A stretch of 6,236 nt of DNA. Origin: an uncultured Clostridia bacterium (lineage in GTDB: Bacteria; Bacillota; Clostridia; Oscillospirales; Ruminococcaceae). The notes beneath the pieces were generated by a model. That model did no database searches and was not told the origin of the DNA. It worked only from the letters and a program-made list of their open reading frames with translations. Positions 6,145 through 6,236 of this stretch are shown here, piece after piece. Location of the stretch: assembly GCA_947176675.1 (NCBI GenBank), contig CAMWRN010000150.1, positions 1 through 6,236 on the forward strand, written 5' to 3'. Position numbers and translations under genes: made by a program. Position 1 is the stretch's first letter. Each line of letters starts with the position of its first letter.

Positions 6145-6236
6145 TTATCCTCTGCCCGTTTTCAGCACAGCTTCCGCTATGCGTGTTTCACTGTAGCTTA
6201 TGGAATTTATTGTAAACGTCTCGGGCGCAACGTTAA
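6145..6236 (-). pseudogene. N-terminal fragment of the same dynamin-like gene in a shifted frame
   Basis: In the minus-strand frame entering from the window edge, the translation begins NVAPETFTINSISYSE and continues TRIAEAVLKTGRG to a TAA at 6147-6145. The APETFTINSISY segment matches the region after the P-loop of dynamin-like GTPases, where a conserved Pro-x-Thr (switch I, G2) precedes a beta strand. The downstream frame picks up with QRISLTADDLV. Adding one base in the AAAA or GGG run (6157-6163 area) joins the two into AVLK-(T/N)-GQRISL without a stop. It is partial at the window edge. Confidence 0.65.

Overview
The window looks like chromosomal DNA of a Gram-positive Firmicute, most likely a clostridium of the Ruminococcus/Oscillospiraceae kind. 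This is an inference from three things: strong AAGGAG-type ribosome binding sites, near-consensus SigA-type promoters with AT-rich spacers in otherwise moderate-GC DNA, and a YceG-like/TelA gene pair of the kind known from Bacillus subtilis (yceG-yceH). No species marker is present.

Layout. (1) At 47-962 a plus-strand gene encodes a two-domain GNAT acetyltransferase. Its TTGACT-17-TATAAT promoter has the -10 box enclosed in a perfect 9-bp inverted repeat that reads as an operator. (2) At 978-1520 a minus-strand low-molecular-weight protein tyrosine phosphatase has its own extended -10 promoter and converges on the GNAT gene with a 15-base gap. (3) Positions 1521-1720 hold no convincing gene but several inverted repeats, including perfect 10-bp arms 94 bp apart end to end. 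(4) At 1721-4645 a minus-strand two-gene unit is complete: a perfect consensus promoter (TTGACA-17-TATAAT) with an overlapping dyad, a short leader starting at a GC hairpin, a 542-residue YceG-like protein, one base, a 388-residue TelA-family protein, then a hairpin terminator. (5) At 4673-6236 lies the 3' part of a minus-strand dynamin-like GTPase gene with its own terminator. The gene runs off the window edge, and its reading frame is broken near 6150-6165.

How they may work together. The YceG-like and TelA proteins are expected to be co-produced and translationally coupled. Families of this type occur in tellurite-resistance-like (Ter) envelope and phage stress systems, although no terD or terC gene is visible here. 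A dynamin-like GTPase directly upstream, in the same direction but separately transcribed, suggests a membrane-stress or membrane-remodelling locus; that link is inference. The acetyltransferase and phosphatase look like independent single-gene units.

Points most worth checking are the dynamin frameshift, the operator-like dyads on two promoters, the tandem related domains in the YceG-like protein, and the structured intergenic region 1583-1714.
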